Part shown: piece after piece, positions 18,845-28,014 of the stretch | Layout: each line of letters starts with the position of its first letter | Numbering within the stretch: the stretch's first letter is position 1 | From: Rhodospirillales bacterium | GTDB lineage: Bacteria; Pseudomonadota; Alphaproteobacteria; Rhodospirillales; Thalassospiraceae | Assembly (NCBI GenBank): GCA_019634165.1 | Contig: JAHQVT010000010.1 | Coordinates: 186,001 to 250,000 of the forward strand | DNA length: 64,000 nucleotides | Reading direction: 5' to 3' | Program-made: the position numbers and the translations under genes | Notes under the pieces: model-generated | Told to the model about the DNA's origin: nothing | The model's input: only the letters and a program-made list of their open reading frames with translations | Databases searched by the model: none

Positions 18845-19026
18845 GTGGCGGGTATTCCCCATTCACTAAATTATGTTTTTTGAATTCAGAGAACAGAATG
18901 CAATAGTTTTGGCGTAACGCAACGCATTTAAAACCTTGTGAAGGCTTAATATTTCTCTCGTAGCTGGGATTTCTTCAAACATCTATCCAGATGGTTAGGA
19001 TAAACTCCCAATTACCACCCCAATAC

Positions 19027-20298
19027 CTATGCCTGCTGCGGGATATTTCCGTTCAAGATCGAACTGGCATTGGTTCCATTCAGATCAACTTCTTGTAAAT
19101 CTGTATCACCAAATGAAACGCCCGCAATGTTTGCCTTAGCAAGGGACGCTCCCTTCATCTGCGATTCTTCAAAAACCGAATTGCGTAAATCCGCATATGA
19201 AAAATTGGTTTCTGTTAAATCAGCCCGCCATACATCACCGGTTTTTTCACCGTTCCCGTCACGCTGTTCAACACCCCCAAATTTAACCCCCTGACAGACG
19301 ACTTTGCTGCAATCGGCATAGGACATCCGCACACCATTCATGATGGCACCGCTTAGACGCGCGCGCGTCAGATCAGCATTGCGCAATGATGCCATGGCAA
19401 GAATAGTGTCAACAAACAGCGCCCCGCGCAGGATACAGTCATCAAAACAGGCAGCAGACAAATCAAGACCTGAAAAATCTAGCTCCGTAAGGTCCCGCCC
19501 CGTGACATTCAACGGCGTTCCAGACGCCCCTCCGCTGGTCAACCATTCACTGTGAATATTGATCAATTCCCGAATGTCTTCAGGAAGCGGTGTGACCGCC
19601 TTACTGCCAATCGAATTGGCAATATTTGCCTGCGACAAATCAACATCTGTCAGATCAACATTACGCAGATTAGCACCGGTCAGGTCCGTGCCCGTAAGCA
19701 AGGCATCTTTCATCCGGGCACCTTTAAGATTGGCGTTTTTAAGCTTCGCCCCCGACAGGTTACACCCCGTCAAATCCGCCCCCGCAAGGTTAACCGCAAA
19801 CATATTGGCGTCACTAAGGTCTGCATCGGCCAACCGCGCACCCGACATATTACTTTCGGCAAGATTGGCCCCCGACATCATCGACCCTTCAAGGTCGGCA
19901 TTGGCCAGATCGGTTGCCCGTTTTACTTTGCGTTCACGCCCCGCATCGACAACCACCATCACACCAGAACGAAGGTCAGCCCCCTTAAGGTTAGCGCTCC
20001 GCAATTTTGCCCGCGCCATATTGGCACCGCGCAAATCTGCGCGGATAAAGCTGGACCCTTCAAGGTTTGCTTCGACAAAGTTGGTGCCAAACAAATCACA
20101 GAAATCGAATTTTACATCCTGAATGGTCGCTTGAATAAAATTCGCACCTGGAAGAACCGCATCTTCAAGACTGACCTTGCTCATTTTAATGCGCGACAGG
20201 TTGCCGTTGCGCAATTGCATGCGCTTGCCACCCGGCTGCTTCATTACGTAAAGCTGATGTTGTTTAATGGCGTCAATCAGTTGTGAGCGCGTTGTCAT
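19027..20298 (-). CDS. Pentapeptide-repeat protein, copy 2
   Basis: A 423-residue paralogue of the neighbouring protein, with the same order of head, first pentapeptide helix, linker and second helix. The head MTTRSQLIDAIKQHQLYV, the stretch GGKRMQLRNGNLSRIKMSK and the linker DIRELINIHSEWLTSGGASG align almost residue for residue. The ATG at 20298 is chosen by that alignment; the frame stays open for 37 codons upstream, but those residues (Lys/Cys-rich) do not match copy 1. About 180 bases separate the two genes, so each may have its own promoter or they may share one. Confidence 0.88.
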   Translation of the reverse strand: MTTRSQLIDAIKQHQLYVMKQPGGKRMQLRNGNLSRIKMSKVSLEDAVLPGANFIQATIQDVKFDFCDLFGTNFVEANLEGSSFIRADLRGANMARAKLRSANLKGADLRSGVMVVVDAGRERKVKRATDLANADLEGSMMSGANLAESNMSGARLADADLSDANMFAVNLAGADLTGCNLSGAKLKNANLKGARMKDALLTGTDLTGANLRNVDLTDVDLSQANIANSIGSKAVTPLPEDIRELINIHSEWLTSGGASGTPLNVTGRDLTELDFSGLDLSAACFDDCILRGALFVDTILAMASLRNADLTRARLSGAIMNGVRMSYADCSKVVCQGVKFGGVEQRDGNGEKTGDVWRADLTETNFSYADLRNSVFEESQMKGASLAKANIAGVSFGDTDLQEVDLNGTNASSILNGNIPQQA

Positions 20299-20666
20299 TT
20301 GGTGGATCGCCCCCCGGTCGATCAAAAGACTGCATAAACCCTTGTTCTTTTGTTTGTCTTTACAAGTGTATCCATGCATCGCCTTAAACAGTCTGACAAA
20401 ATGTGACATTTTCCTAGAAAAACTTGTAGATTCAGATATTTAAGCCAAACTGACATATACCATTGAATAGTATCCTTGTGCTTCTCTGAGATGCTGCACG
20501 TTTTTAACGCCGTTCCCCCCTGATTTATCGCCGCCCAATTTGCTCTCGCATGCGCAGCATTTCTGCGATTCGCACTGTTCGCTATGCACATGTCATTGGG
20601 ATGATCTTGTGATCAAGCCGCAAAAATCCCATCTGTATAAAAACACTCTGTTTAAGAATCGAAGCG

Positions 20667-21890
20667 ATGCACCACATCCTGTTTGTCGATGATGACACCA
20701 ATATCCTAAGCGGATTACGTAGGCGCCTTCGCAGTGCCCGGCCGGAATGGAACCTTCATTTCGCGACAAGCGGGGAAGACGCCCTTGCCCTTGCTGAAAA
20801 TCAGGATTTCGACGTCATTGTTTCAGACATTCAAATGCCTGAAATGGACGGCATCACATTGCTTGAAAACTTACAGAAAACCCACCCTGATGCGGTGCGT
20901 ATCATCCTGACCGGTCATGTCGATAATGCATCCTATCTGCGCACCATCGGCCCTGCACACCAGTTCCTAAGCAAGCCCTGCGATCATCAAACACTGATCG
21001 ACAGCATCGAAAATGCGCTGGGGCTTCGCCAACTTATCAAAAGCCCGGAACTTCGTACACTGGTCGGCGACGCAAAAAGCCTTGCCTCACCGCCCGATAC
21101 CTATATGCGTCTGGAAACAGCCTTTTCCGACCCGAACTATTCTCTCGATAGCATCAGCGAGATTGTGGAATCGGACATTGCCCTGACAACCGAAATTCTC
21201 AAACTCACAAACTCGTCCTATTTCGCAGTCCCTCAAAGCGTCTCGTCGGTTTCTCATGCCGTGCGGATGCTTGGCAATGAAACGCTTAAGGCACTTGCTT
21301 TGTTTATCGGTCTGTATCGGGGTTTTAATGGCCCCTCTCATCAAGCCGAAAACCTCAAACGTCTTTGCCATCGCAGTCAACAAATTGGCGTAACCGCAGC
21401 CCTCATTGCCGAATATGAAAATCTCCCGCGCGAGATTTGCCATGCGGTTCCCTCTATCGGAATGCTCAGCCATATCGGCACCTTGATCCTGTATGCCAAC
21501 CGTCCTGATGACATGGATGCCGTCACCAAACGTGTTGAGGATGAAAACATTTCAATTGATCAGGCCGAAACCGAACATTTCGGTGCCGGTCATGCTGAAA
21601 TCGGTGCGTATTTGCTTGGTCTTTGGGGGTTTGCGGCACCTGTGGTTCAGTCCGTTGCCTATCATCACCGCCCCATGGATCTGCCGCATCTGGAAATGAA
21701 TGCGATAACCGCGATTTACGTGGCACAACATCTGACGCGCGAAATTGCTGACCGCAATGCCGGGCTTGACGTCGAAAGCGCTATCGACATGGGATACCTG
21801 ACCAAAATCGGCAAAGACACAAGCCTTGAGGAATGGCGCAATATCGCCGGGGTCGTATCAGAAAAATACGGTGAACTGACAAACGCCTGA
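20667..21890 (+). CDS. Response regulator with receiver and HDOD domains
   Basis: A 407-residue two-domain signalling protein. Residues 3-120 are a receiver: FVDDD acidic pocket, phospho-acceptor Asp in VSDIQMPEMDG (about residue 54), Thr in ILTGH and Lys in FLSKPCD. Residues about 145-340 are an HDOD domain (LETAFSDPNYSLDSISEIVESD, ILKLTNSSYFAVPQSVSSVSHAVRMLG, GLWGFAAPVVQSVAYHH), an HD-related fold without its full metal site that acts in signalling. No partner kinase is adjacent. The REC-HDOD design is common in proteobacteria and often linked to stress or c-di-GMP circuits; the output here is unknown. Convergent with ynfA. Confidence 0.9.
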   Translation: MHHILFVDDDTNILSGLRRRLRSARPEWNLHFATSGEDALALAENQDFDVIVSDIQMPEMDGITLLENLQKTHPDAVRIILTGHVDNASYLRTIGPAHQFLSKPCDHQTLIDSIENALGLRQLIKSPELRTLVGDAKSLASPPDTYMRLETAFSDPNYSLDSISEIVESDIALTTEILKLTNSSYFAVPQSVSSVSHAVRMLGNETLKALALFIGLYRGFNGPSHQAENLKRLCHRSQQIGVTAALIAEYENLPREICHAVPSIGMLSHIGTLILYANRPDDMDAVTKRVEDENISIDQAETEHFGAGHAEIGAYLLGLWGFAAPVVQSVAYHHRPMDLPHLEMNAITAIYVAQHLTREIADRNAGLDVESAIDMGYLTKIGKDTSLEEWRNIAGVVSEKYGELTNA

Positions 21891-21914
21891 TAGCGGGATG
21901 TAACAAGACCTGTC

Positions 21915-22235
21915 CTACCGTGGTGCAAACTGGATAACACCCGCCCCAATCAGGCAAATCGCCATGCCGGTTAAATCCCAGCGATCAGGCGCCACACGTT
22001 CCACCGCCCACAACCAAAATATTGAGGCCGTGATATAAATCCCGCCATAGGCCGCATAGGCCCGCCCGGCAAAAGCCGCATCCACCCGCGAGAGCAACCA
22101 GGCAAACAAAACAAGTGATGCAATGCCCGGTATAACCCACAGAACCGATTTACCCGCCCGAAGCCACGCCCAAAAAGCAAAGCACCCGGCGATTTCGGCA
22201 ATGGCTGCAACGATATAGGCCGCGATGCTTTGCAT
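21915..22235 (-). CDS. ynfA: YnfA/UPF0060 family inner-membrane protein
   Basis: A 106-residue protein with four membrane spans, matching UPF0060 in length and motifs: [35 protein letters not shown] and [14 protein letters not shown]. These proteins resemble small multidrug resistance (SMR) transporters; efflux activity has been reported for some homologues. The ATG at 22235 has AGGA 6 bases upstream; an adjacent TTG at 22238 is less likely. It starts only 17 bases after the asparaginase gene ends on the same strand, so the two form an operon. Confidence 0.92.
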   Translation of the reverse strand: MQSIAAYIVAAIAEIAGCFAFWAWLRAGKSVLWVIPGIASLVLFAWLLSRVDAAFAGRAYAAYGGIYITASIFWLWAVERVAPDRWDLTGMAICLIGAGVIQFAPR

Positions 22236-22252
22236 CAATTTTCCTATCGGTA

Positions 22253-23263
22253 TTAGAAGGCTGGGCGCAAGTCACCAGCATATTTGCCCGCCCAGTTGGT
22301 CAAGACCGGGGTGAGGTAATTTTTCAAAACATCTGCCGTGGCATCATCAATCACGCCATGTTTGCGCAAGATCGCCCCCATCGCAACCTCAGCCCCGCGC
22401 TGGGTGCCATCATCAATCTTAAGCGCAACCCCAAGACCCTGTTTTGGGAAGGCAGCACAATAAACGCCCTCAGCCCCGACCTTAACCAACGCGTCTTCGC
22501 CGCATTCTTCCATGATCCCGGTGCAAAAACGCCCCGTACCTGCCACCATAAAGGGCGCATTCGCACAGCCTTTTCGGATGCGTTTTATTGCATCAATACG
22601 TTTGGCATCCAGCCCGGCAGGATCAGCCATCCGCGCCATCGCAAGCCCAAGATCACGCAACCGCATGCCAATCACTGGAATGCCACAGCCATCAATGCCC
22701 CGCGGTGATGCGGACAAATCACAATCGCCCATTTCTTCCAGCACCTTGATCAGACGTTGCTGCACGGCATGAGGTTCATTGATATAGCCGGTCGGGTCTT
22801 CACCCAAATGCTGTGCGGTGCTGAGAAAGCCAGAATGTTTCCCCGAACAATTATTATGCGCCTTGGTCAGGGTCACATGATCAGCGGCCTGTTTAATCCC
22901 GGCTGGCTGATGAATGGAATAATGCGGTGCGCATTCCAACGTATCAACCGAAAGCCCGATTTTCTCCAACCATGCCTTCACCGTCTGGGCGTGTTCTTCT
23001 TCACCGTTATGCGAAGAACAGGCCAGCGCAATATGCTTGTCCTCAAGCCCGAATGCCTCGACCGCACCGCTTTCAACAAACGGAATGGCAAGCAACGGCT
23101 TAATCGCAGATCGCGGATACATCAGCGCATCAATATCACCGCCCTGTTCAACCACCGTGCCATCGGCTTTCATCACGACATACCGCCCGCGATGGAAACT
23201 CTCGACCATCTCGCCACGGGTCGCTTCGACAAGGATCGGGTTAGCAGCGATGGATTGGGACAT
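22253..23263 (-). CDS. L-asparaginase, Rhizobium etli type (ReAV-like)
   Basis: A 336-residue enzyme of the asparaginase class related to R. etli ReAIV/ReAV, unrelated in fold to E. coli AnsA/AnsB and similar to serine beta-lactamase-type folds. It hydrolyses asparagine to aspartate and ammonia. Key elements are [10 protein letters not shown] (Ser-xx-Lys tandem), [21 protein letters not shown] (Cys and Lys of the metal site) and [10 protein letters not shown]. The ATG at 23263 has GGAG 7 bases upstream and fits the family N-terminus; the frame runs open further upstream without support. An Lrp/AsnC regulator lies 110 bases upstream on the same strand. Confidence 0.88.
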   Translation of the reverse strand: MSQSIAANPILVEATRGEMVESFHRGRYVVMKADGTVVEQGGDIDALMYPRSAIKPLLAIPFVESGAVEAFGLEDKHIALACSSHNGEEEHAQTVKAWLEKIGLSVDTLECAPHYSIHQPAGIKQAADHVTLTKAHNNCSGKHSGFLSTAQHLGEDPTGYINEPHAVQQRLIKVLEEMGDCDLSASPRGIDGCGIPVIGMRLRDLGLAMARMADPAGLDAKRIDAIKRIRKGCANAPFMVAGTGRFCTGIMEECGEDALVKVGAEGVYCAAFPKQGLGVALKIDDGTQRGAEVAMGAILRKHGVIDDATADVLKNYLTPVLTNWAGKYAGDLRPAF

Positions 23264-23374
23264 TTTATGCTCCGGCATTTGTGGGACTGATCTTCCTATG
23301 CCTGAAACCGGGGGGTAAAGGCAAGCGAAGCTCATCTTGTATCTGTCAAAAACCAAGATCACGGAACACGGCAT

Positions 23375-23866
23375 TCAAACCGACTTGTAAGGCACCTTGG
23401 GTATCGGAAGGACTGTGTGGTTCTTGTATTCTTTCAAGACCAGACTGGACTGCACATCGCGCACATTGGCCATCGAAAGTAGCTGGTGGGTCACGAAATC
23501 ACCAAAACTTTCAATGTCATGCGCCACGGCCACCAACAGGAAATCCTGACGTCCCGTCATCGCCCAGCATGACAGAATTTCCGGCAGATCATTCATTGCC
23601 CGTGCAAAATCTTCTGCCCCGGCTTCGGTGTGGCGCTGCAACCGGACCTGAATTGTTGCCAGAACCCCAAGCCCAAGCTTCTTACGATCAAGTAATGCCA
23701 CCTGCCTTTGGATCACCCCGGATGCTTCAAGTTGTTTAACCCTGCGCAAACATGGCGATGGCGACATACCGACCATTTCGGCCAGTTGCACATTGCTTAT
23801 GGCCGTATCCTTTTGCAGGATTTGCAAAATCCGAATGTCCGTCGCGCTTAACGTCATTTCGGTCAT
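23375..23866 (-). CDS. Lrp/AsnC-family transcriptional regulator
   Basis: A 163-residue regulator with an N-terminal winged helix-turn-helix (LSATDIRILQILQKDTAIS, then LAEMVGMSPSPCLRRVKQLE) and a C-terminal RAM/AsnC ligand-binding domain (FARAMNDLPEILSCWAMTG, then DFLLVAVAHD). Such proteins form octamers and sense amino acids. It is divergent from phhA and upstream of asparaginase, so control of phenylalanine or asparagine catabolism is a fair inference. The ATG at 23866 with GAGGTGG upstream is preferred over the ATG-like codons further upstream. A perfect dyad sits 11 bases before the start, a likely autoregulatory site. Confidence 0.9.
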   Translation of the reverse strand: MTEMTLSATDIRILQILQKDTAISNVQLAEMVGMSPSPCLRRVKQLEASGVIQRQVALLDRKKLGLGVLATIQVRLQRHTEAGAEDFARAMNDLPEILSCWAMTGRQDFLLVAVAHDIESFGDFVTHQLLSMANVRDVQSSLVLKEYKNHTVLPIPKVPYKSV

Positions 23867-23876
23867 TTTCCACCTC

Positions 23877-23903
23877 ATATTGAACAATATAGGTCACAAT
23901 ATT
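23877..23903. promoter_or_regulatory. Putative Lrp/AsnC operator between lrp and phhA
   Basis: Perfect dyad ATATTG-AA-CAATAT at 23877-23890 followed by a half-site CAATATT at 23897-23903. AT-rich dyads of this kind suit Lrp-family proteins, and the position between a divergent regulator and its likely target supports it. The binding protein is inferred, not shown. Confidence 0.45.
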
Positions 23904-24006
23904 AAACACGTGGTGCAATGATACGCCTTATTGGCCAGAAAATGACATGAAATTTAATGTAAAATAATCCTCGGAAATCGGCACAAGAACCCGAACGAGG
24001 ACAACC

Positions 24007-24912
24007 ATGGATCAGGCAAATAATCTGCGTGGCGATTACAGCCACATCAATGATGACTACACCATCCATCAGGATTGGGAATCCTATTCCGAGGCGGAGC
24101 ACGATCTTTGGCGCAGGCTTTATGCCCGCCAATCAGCCATTCTGTCAGGCTATGCCGCCGATGATTACATTGCCAATCTGGCAAAACTTGATGCCGCTGA
24201 TCAAATCCCGCATTTCGGCCGGGTCAGCGAACAGCTTCATGCTGCGACCGGCTGGCATTTGGTCGCCGTTCCCGGCCTTGTCCCCGATGATGTGTTCTTT
24301 GATCATCTTGCCAATCGCCGTTTTCCAGTAACCGTTTGGCTGCGCAAGCCAGAAGAAATGGATTATCTCGCCGAACCAGACATCTTCCATGATTTCTTTG
24401 GTCATGTGCCGATGCTCTATGACCCGGTTTTTGCCGACTATCTGGCGGCCTATGGGGCAAAAGGCCCAGAAGCCATTGCCATGGGCGGGTTAAAACATCT
24501 GGCGCGGATGTATTGGTACATGGTGGAGTTTGGCCTGATCATGACCGAACATGGCTTGCGGGCCTATGGCGCGGGCATGTTGTCATCGCAAACTGAAACC
24601 ATCTATTCGGTGAGCGACCCCACCCCCAACCGGGTAGCATTTGATCTCGAACGGGTGATGGCGACCGACTATGCAATTGATGACTTTCAGAAAACCTATT
24701 TCGTTTTGGAAAGTTACGGTCAATTGTTTAGCGCGATGAACACATCAATGCCGCCGATCTATGAACGATTGATTGAAAAATCATCCATTGATCCGCAAAC
24801 GACTCTGCCAACAGATCGGCTTTATCATCTGCATGGCGATACTGATCGCATCATTTCTTTGGGACAAGAAAGCCACTTACAACAAGGGCAGAAACAACAA
24901 CGCCCTGCATAA
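24007..24912 (+). CDS. phhA: Phenylalanine 4-monooxygenase
   Basis: A 301-residue bacterial phenylalanine hydroxylase, which uses Fe(II), tetrahydropterin and oxygen to make tyrosine. The iron-binding facial triad is visible: two His in FHDFFGHVPML and the Glu of MYWYMVEFGLI. The entry segment HFGRVSEQLHAATGWHLVAVPG and LPTDRLYHLHGD are typical of the monomeric bacterial enzyme. No regulatory ACT domain is present, as usual in bacteria. No pterin carbinolamine dehydratase gene is adjacent. It is divergent from an Lrp/AsnC gene, its probable regulator. The C-terminus is Gln/His/Lys-rich. Confidence 0.95.
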   Translation: MDQANNLRGDYSHINDDYTIHQDWESYSEAEHDLWRRLYARQSAILSGYAADDYIANLAKLDAADQIPHFGRVSEQLHAATGWHLVAVPGLVPDDVFFDHLANRRFPVTVWLRKPEEMDYLAEPDIFHDFFGHVPMLYDPVFADYLAAYGAKGPEAIAMGGLKHLARMYWYMVEFGLIMTEHGLRAYGAGMLSSQTETIYSVSDPTPNRVAFDLERVMATDYAIDDFQKTYFVLESYGQLFSAMNTSMPPIYERLIEKSSIDPQTTLPTDRLYHLHGDTDRIISLGQESHLQQGQKQQRPA

Positions 24913-24921
24913 TGCAGGGCG
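24901..24921. terminator. Perfect inverted repeat across the phhA stop codon
   Basis: Arms CGCCCTGCA and TGCAGGGCG enclose TAA, the stop codon of phhA. It lies between convergent genes and may terminate either transcript, though a clear T run is missing on both sides. Confidence 0.5.
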
Positions 24922-24953
24922 TGGTAGGTAGGCAGTATAGGGCAAATAGCCAT

Positions 24954-25376
24954 TTAACAGGTACACATCGACTTGCCCAAAACCCGATTAAGCTGCTCAA
25001 GCACCACGGTCGGGCTGGCATCCTTGCTGATGAAATCAGCCGCCCCCAATGCATCTGCCTGCGCGCGGGTATCGGCATCATAATGGGCCGAAAAGAAGAA
25101 TACCGGCACATTCACACTGTTGGGATAACGGCGGCGAATTTCACAAAATGCTTCAAAGCCACTCATGCCCGGCATTTCAATATCAAGAATGATTGCGCGG
25201 GGATAAAGACCGTCAAGCTGATCAATCAGATCATCTGCACAATCGAAACCGGCCACGTCATATCCTGCCCGGCGCAACACTGTTTCAAGTGCGGCCTTGG
25301 CACTGGGACTGTCGTCGGCAAATGCGACCAGTCCATCAGGACCAATCTGCGACGGCATGGCGCTAAGCGCGTTCAT
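24954..25376 (-). CDS. Single-domain response regulator (receiver only)
   Basis: A 140-residue receiver protein without an output domain. The acidic pair is in AFADDSPSAK, the phospho-acceptor Asp in IILDIEMPGMSGFEAF, the conserved Ser in FFFSAHYD and the Lys in DFISKDAS. Stand-alone receivers act through protein contacts (CheY-like) or in phosphorelays. The N-terminus before the receiver is about 15 residues; an ATG at 25376 is chosen, while a GTG at 25409 or an ATG at 25358 is also possible. It ends MCTC, an unusual Cys pair. No kinase is adjacent. Confidence 0.85.
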   Translation of the reverse strand: MNALSAMPSQIGPDGLVAFADDSPSAKAALETVLRRAGYDVAGFDCADDLIDQLDGLYPRAIILDIEMPGMSGFEAFCEIRRRYPNSVNVPVFFFSAHYDADTRAQADALGAADFISKDASPTVVLEQLNRVLGKSMCTC

Positions 25377-25659
25377 GGATGGCGATACTCCGAGAATTGG
25401 GACAAGCACAAATTGACAGATGAAAATGTCAAATTGGTTAAACCTGCGAAGTTTTTACGCCCACCCTGCAGGCATCAGGCCCCGCTACGCCTCTTACCCA
25501 GCCAAAGTATAATAGTTGCATATGCGAAATCCGTATTGCAGGGCCGAAGGCGTTCCGATTGAAAACCCCCTGTTTCTTTGGCCTTTCCGTTACGGAAATA
25601 TCGATCCCGGCGTTTCGCATACACCTAAATAGGTATTTCCATGCCTATTTACGGAATTT
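25377..25659. other. Upstream part of the mutA leader region with two dyads
   Basis: No gene seen. It contains the perfect dyad TTTCCGT-T-ACGGAAA (25584-25598) and the hairpin TAAATAGG / CCTATTTA with a 10-base loop (25626-25651), directly before the riboswitch. They could be sites for a regulator of propionate/methylmalonyl metabolism or a stem of the leader RNA. Confidence 0.4.
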
Positions 25660-25963
25660 ATGACAGGTGCTATAAACCGCCATGTCGTGAATATGACCGG
25701 AAAACATGCTTGGGAATCCGGTGCGTTTTGGTGTGAAAACGCCATCATCAAACCCGGAACTGCCCCCGCAACTGTAGGTGCGAAGCCATTTGCACAAGTC
25801 AGAATACCAAAGATGTTTTCTTGGTTTGAATGAGGTTTAATCTGCGTCGGGCGGGGTGTACCGGGCGCTGGGAATCCATAGTAGAATAAAATTTGGAAAT
25901 GATCCGATACGCAAGGACGATGAACCTGTCCCCTAGCCGGATCAAACCAAGCCGGGAGAAACC
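25660..25963 (+). ncRNA. Cobalamin riboswitch leader of mutA-mutB
   Basis: The conserved cobalamin aptamer elements occur in order: ACAGGTGCT (25664-25672), GGGAATCCGGTG about 50 bases on, CCGGAACTGCCCCCGCAACTG and the end box AAGTCAGAATACC (near 25796-25808). The following approximately 150 bases look like an expression platform. CTTGGTTTGA (25820-25829) is the exact complement of TCAAACCAAG (25942-25951), which lies between two CCGG tetrads; those tetrads can pair and cover the Shine-Dalgarno GGGAG (25954-25958). Also GACAGGT (25662-25668) is complementary to ACCTGTC (25924-25930). This suggests control of translation initiation. The aptamer identity is firm; the switching model and exact borders are inference. 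Confidence 0.88.
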
Positions 25964-28012
25964 ATGACCGACCCGCTCAAACTCGCATCCGAATTTCCAT
26001 CTGCTGATTACGCAAGCTGGCGCAAATTGGCCGAAGAGGCCCTTAAAGGTGCGCCGTTTGACAAAAAGCTTGTCAATGGCACGCTTGATGGCTTTGCCGT
26101 TCAGCCGATCTATACCGCCGATGATCAAGATGATGCGACCCGGTTAATTCATGAAGTTCTAAATGCGTCGGTCGAACAGCGCGACACGGTTACCGGTTGG
26201 GATATTCGACAGCTCCATACCCACCCTGACCCAAAAGTCACCAATGCGGCGATTCTCGAAGATCTGGAAAATGGTGCAACATCCATCACCCTGAAACTTG
26301 ATGCTGCTGCCCGTCAGGGGCGCGAAGTTACATCTGGTGAAATGGGTGTTGATGGTGTTGCTATTCATTGTCTGGATGACCTTAAGCTCACCCTTGATGA
26401 TGTTTACACCAATCTTGCAACTGTCGGCCTTGATGCCGGTGCGGCCGGTGTTCCTGCTGCGGCCCTTCTTGCCGCCCATATTGCAAATTCCGAAGGTGCC
26501 GACGAAGCCGCCCCTGCCTTTAACATCGATCCAATTGGCACCCTTGCGACAACTGGAATCCTTCCCTGTAATGCGCATGATGCCATCAGCCATTCGGCCA
26601 ATATTGCCTGTGAACTGATTGATCTTTTCCCGCTGGCAACCGCGATTTCGGTCGATGGTGCGCCTTATCACAATGCTGGCGCCACCGATGGACAGGAACT
26701 TGCCTGTCTGCTGGCAAGTGGTGTGACCTATCTTCGTGCCCTGAGCGATGCGGGTATGGCTGTTGATCAGGCTGCGGGTGCGATGGTGTTTAATGTCGCA
26801 ATCGGCACGGATTTCTTTGCTGGCATCGCCAAACTTCGCGCCTTGCGCATGATGTGGAGCAGGATTCTTTCGGCATCAGGGGCACAGGACGCAACGATTA
26901 CAATTAATGCCATCTCTGCTGAAATGTCGCTGACCAAGGTTGATCCGTGGGTGAATATGCTGCGCACCACGGTAACAAGCTTTGCCGCCGGTCTTGGCGG
27001 CGCGGACAGTGTTGTTTGCCTGCCATACGATCATTTAATCGGCCTGCCCGACGGATTTGCCCGACGCATTGCGCGTAACACCCAACTGATATTGCAGGAA
27101 GAAAGCAACATTCACCGCGTGATTGATCCGGCAGGTGGGTCTTGGTTCATCGAGAACCTGACCAAGGAAATTGCCAAAGCCGCATGGTCAAAATTCCAGT
27201 CGATCGAAGCATCAGGCGGCATCATTAAAGTGCTTTCTAACGGATCGCTTAAATCTGAAATCGAAGCCGTTTGGAAGTCGCGTGAAAAACGTCTGGCGAC
27301 GCGCCGTGATCCTTTGACCGGTGTTTCGGAATTCCCCAATATCACCGAAGCAAAAGTCACCTGCGAGGCACCCGACCTTGATACCATTCAGGCCGACGCC
27401 AAGGCACGCCAAACCAAATATGACGGAACCGTTGGCAAAGACTTGGCCGCAATGATGGAGGCCGCCCGTTCTGGCGCGACCATAGGCCACATCTTTACCG
27501 ATCTTTATGGCACAAGTGCCGCAACACTCGTCCCGGCCCTATTCCCGCACCGTTTATCGGAAAGCTACGAAGCCCTTCGAAAACGATCTGACACGCACAA
27601 ATCCAAAACCGGCAGCTTCCCACAGGTGTTCCTTGCCAACCTTGGCAAAGTATCCCAGCACACAGCACGTGCGATGTTTGCCCGGAACTTTTTTGAAGCA
27701 GGCGGGATTGAGGCCATTACCAATAACGGCTTTGAAAATGCCGATGCTGCCGCCAAGGCGTTTGATGAATCAGGTGCGAAAATCGCCGTGATTTGCGGAT
27801 CAGACCCGCAATATGCCGAACTGGCGACCCACACCGCCAAGGCGCTGAAATCTGCGGGTGCATCGCTGGTTTATCTTGCCGGTCATCCGGGCGATGCGCG
27901 TTCCGATTACGAAGCAGCAGGCATTTCCGAATTTATCTATGTCGGTGCGGATGTTCTTGGCATTTGCGCAAATGCACTTGATCATCTTCTTGCCAAACAG
28001 GGGGAGAAATAA
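25964..28012 (+). CDS. mutA: Methylmalonyl-CoA mutase, small (beta) subunit
   Basis: A 682-residue subunit of the heterodimeric AdoCbl-dependent mutase that interconverts methylmalonyl-CoA and succinyl-CoA. It has the mutase TIM-barrel ([18 protein letters not shown] segment, [29 protein letters not shown]) and a C-terminal flavodoxin-like domain without the DxHxxG cobalamin motif, as expected for the non-catalytic small subunit. Its start has GGGAG 5 bases upstream, inside a riboswitch expression platform. mutB begins 2 bases after its stop, so the pair is translationally close. Confidence 0.95.
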   Translation: MTDPLKLASEFPSADYASWRKLAEEALKGAPFDKKLVNGTLDGFAVQPIYTADDQDDATRLIHEVLNASVEQRDTVTGWDIRQLHTHPDPKVTNAAILEDLENGATSITLKLDAAARQGREVTSGEMGVDGVAIHCLDDLKLTLDDVYTNLATVGLDAGAAGVPAAALLAAHIANSEGADEAAPAFNIDPIGTLATTGILPCNAHDAISHSANIACELIDLFPLATAISVDGAPYHNAGATDGQELACLLASGVTYLRALSDAGMAVDQAAGAMVFNVAIGTDFFAGIAKLRALRMMWSRILSASGAQDATITINAISAEMSLTKVDPWVNMLRTTVTSFAAGLGGADSVVCLPYDHLIGLPDGFARRIARNTQLILQEESNIHRVIDPAGGSWFIENLTKEIAKAAWSKFQSIEASGGIIKVLSNGSLKSEIEAVWKSREKRLATRRDPLTGVSEFPNITEAKVTCEAPDLDTIQADAKARQTKYDGTVGKDLAAMMEAARSGATIGHIFTDLYGTSAATLVPALFPHRLSESYEALRKRSDTHKSKTGSFPQVFLANLGKVSQHTARAMFARNFFEAGGIEAITNNGFENADAAAKAFDESGAKIAVICGSDPQYAELATHTAKALKSAGASLVYLAGHPGDARSDYEAAGISEFIYVGADVLGICANALDHLLAKQGEK

Positions 28013-28014
28013 CC

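Noticed and set aside
24912..25562. A 216-codon + strand frame over the lone receiver gene
   Set aside because: The reverse strand encodes a complete receiver domain with all phosphorylation-site residues; the + frame has no recognisable features.
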